This document shows, in pieces, positions 5,666 to 6,713 of a DNA stretch of 6,713 nt; within the stretch, counting starts at the first letter, position 1; every line of letters begins with the position of its first letter. The notes under the pieces were generated by a model that did not search any database, was not told where the DNA came from, and saw only the letters and a list, made by a program, of their open reading frames with translations. The translations under genes and the position numbers were made by a program. Source of the DNA: Thermoplasmata archaeon (GTDB taxonomy: Archaea; Thermoplasmatota; Thermoplasmata; Lutacidiplasmatales; UBA184); assembly GCA_030044695.1 (NCBI GenBank), contig JASIDM010000047.1, positions 1 to 6,713 of the forward strand. Direction: 5' to 3'.

Positions 5666-6713
5666 CTACGGGTTCGGCTCCGGCGGCTCTCGGTCCTCGG
5701 CGGAGGCGTGCTCCTTGTTGTGCCGTCGCCAAGGTCGGTCCTCGCGGGAGGAGACGAAGTGGCGCCGACGTCGGGCCTCGTAGGCGTTGCGGGAAGGGGC
5801 CCGGGACGTCGCCCCGTCCGCCTCCGCGGGAGGCTCGGCGGCCGGCGTCCACGCCCGCACGCCCCGGGCGGACCGCTTGGACTTCGGCGCCGGCTCGGCC
5901 TCCTCCTCGTCCTCGTCGGTCTCCTCCCGAGGCCGACGCTTGCGGACCGCCTCGTGGCGGCGTCGGAGGAGCAGATGGATCCCTGCCGCGGCGAAGATCG
6001 CCCCGGCGACGGTGAGGCCGAGGTACTCCCAGGAGGCCGTCGGGACCTTGCCGGCGTTACCGTCGAGCAGGAGCTTTACCGCTCCGAACCAGGGGATCAT
6101 CCCGCGGGCCACCCCCACGACCCAGCCGGCCTCGACCAGCGTGCTGAGGGGGATCGGCCCGTCGTTCGCCGGGAGCTGGTCGGCGTAGCTGTTGTTGTCG
6201 CCGAGCGTGAGGAACCCGGAGTGGTCGCCGAGATCGGAGGTCCGCGAGAAGTCGATGACCACCGTGCGGCCCCCGACGTTGTACAGGTCGAGGGTGTCGA
6301 CGACGGAAAGCCCCGAGGTCCCACAATCGCCGGGCGTGTCGGGACTGTAGTACACGTGATCGCCCCCGGAACCGCAGGAGAGCCCGGCGAGACCGACGGC
6401 AGTGTACGTGGAGTTCGAGCTGTCGTACTCGAGGTAGAGGATCGCCCGGTGGATGATCGGGGTCGCGGCGCCGGAGCCGTTCGGCTCGTAGATCAGGACG
6501 TCCCCTAACGAGCCGTACGTCGAGAAACCGGTGCGGATGGCGTCGATGTAGGTGATGATCGAGCCGAGCGACGCCTTCTGCGCCAGGACGATGTCGCCCG
6601 CGTTGATCACGCCGAGGTGGTCGCCGGCGCCGTGCTGCATGCTGTTGGACTCGACGACGTACACCGGCGGCCAGTTCGAGGTGTAGGCGTACAGCGAGAC
6701 CAGCAGCAGCACG
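5666..6713 (-). CDS. Signal peptidase I, archaeal Sec11-like (S26B), partial at the N-terminus, with a long charged C-terminal tail
   Basis: At least 348 codons are visible; the gene enters from beyond 6713. The first in-window GTG (6712) is most likely internal, because the reading frame is open there and starts within the N-terminal membrane segment. The enzyme removes signal peptides from exported proteins on the outer face of the membrane. Numbering from 6712, the nucleophile is Ser24 in VESNSMQHG, His88 in IIHRAI is the general-base position of archaeal and eukaryotic types (bacterial types have Lys), and GDNNSYAD (171-178) supplies Asp172 and Asp178, the family's conserved acidic pair. 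After GMIPWFGAVKLLL (204-216) comes a transmembrane helix (230-249). Residues 250-348 form a cytoplasmic tail rich in Arg, Glu and Pro, with an acidic patch EETDEDEEEAE. An insert at about 97-147 holds two cysteines (113, 130), possibly a disulfide. The prs promoter lies just past the stop. Confidence 0.9.
   Translation of the reverse strand, partial: VLLLVSLYAYTSNWPPVYVVESNSMQHGAGDHLGVINAGDIVLAQKASLGSIITYIDAIRTGFSTYGSLGDVLIYEPNGSGAATPIIHRAILYLEYDSSNSTYTAVGLAGLSCGSGGDHVYYSPDTPGDCGTSGLSVVDTLDLYNVGGRTVVIDFSRTSDLGDHSGFLTLGDNNSYADQLPANDGPIPLSTLVEAGWVVGVARGMIPWFGAVKLLLDGNAGKVPTASWEYLGLTVAGAIFAAAGIHLLLRRRHEAVRKRRPREETDEDEEEAEPAPKSKRSARGVRAWTPAAEPPAEADGATSRAPSRNAYEARRRRHFVSSREDRPWRRHNKEHASAEDREPPEPNP

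Noticed and set aside
6710..6712. GTG at 6712 as the true start of the signal peptidase
   Set aside because: It would cut the N-terminal membrane anchor to a few hydrophobic residues ahead of the active-site serine, and the frame is open to the window edge. The start is probably upstream of the window.

Overview
The window is about 6.7 kb of very GC-rich DNA (roughly 70% by eye) from what looks like an archaeon. The evidence is a short class-III-type ribose-phosphate pyrophosphokinase, an archaeal/eukaryotic-type (Sec11-like, Ser/His/Asp) signal peptidase, no Shine-Dalgarno sequences, and TATA-like hexamers about 24-27 nt upstream of three start codons, the spacing expected for leaderless transcripts. 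The combination, with the ESNSMQHG active-site segment, fits a high-GC member of Thermoplasmatota best. That lineage call is inference. The window is almost fully coding: six genes, with only 47, 71 and 54 nt gaps at 765-811, 2381-2451 and 5612-5665. No RNA gene, mobile element, CRISPR array or poly-T terminator is visible.

Layout. At the left edge, on the minus strand, is the N-terminal two thirds of an acyl-CoA dehydrogenase of the isovaleryl-CoA dehydrogenase type (1-764, running off the window). Upstream of it on the same strand is a complete L-aspartate oxidase, nadB (812-2380). A 71-nt divergent intergenic region with one TATA-like box per strand separates nadB from the only plus-strand gene (2452-3825). 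That gene encodes a 457-residue Cas4/RecB-like PD-(D/E)XK protein. Its 3' end overlaps by 52 nt the 3' end of a minus-strand GNAT acetyltransferase gene (3774-4739). The GNAT gene overlaps prs (4736-5611) by four bases, so those two form an operon driven by a TATA-like box at 5643-5649. At the right edge is the 3' part of a membrane signal peptidase gene (5666-6713), also minus strand, which starts outside the window.

How the genes relate. prs makes PRPP, which NAD synthesis consumes at the quinolinate phosphoribosyltransferase step; nadB makes iminoaspartate for quinolinate. They are near each other but not in one operon, and nadA and nadC are not here. The other genes have no evident shared pathway.

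The most interesting object is the plus-strand nuclease-like gene. It reads as a tandem duplication of a Cas4-like domain. The first copy keeps a complete H/D/E-x-K/QxxxY nuclease signature. The second copy keeps the fold landmarks and the C-terminal four-cysteine cluster but has lost every catalytic residue. Nothing CRISPR-related lies nearby, so it looks like a stand-alone, possibly undescribed, nuclease/pseudonuclease Fe-S protein.
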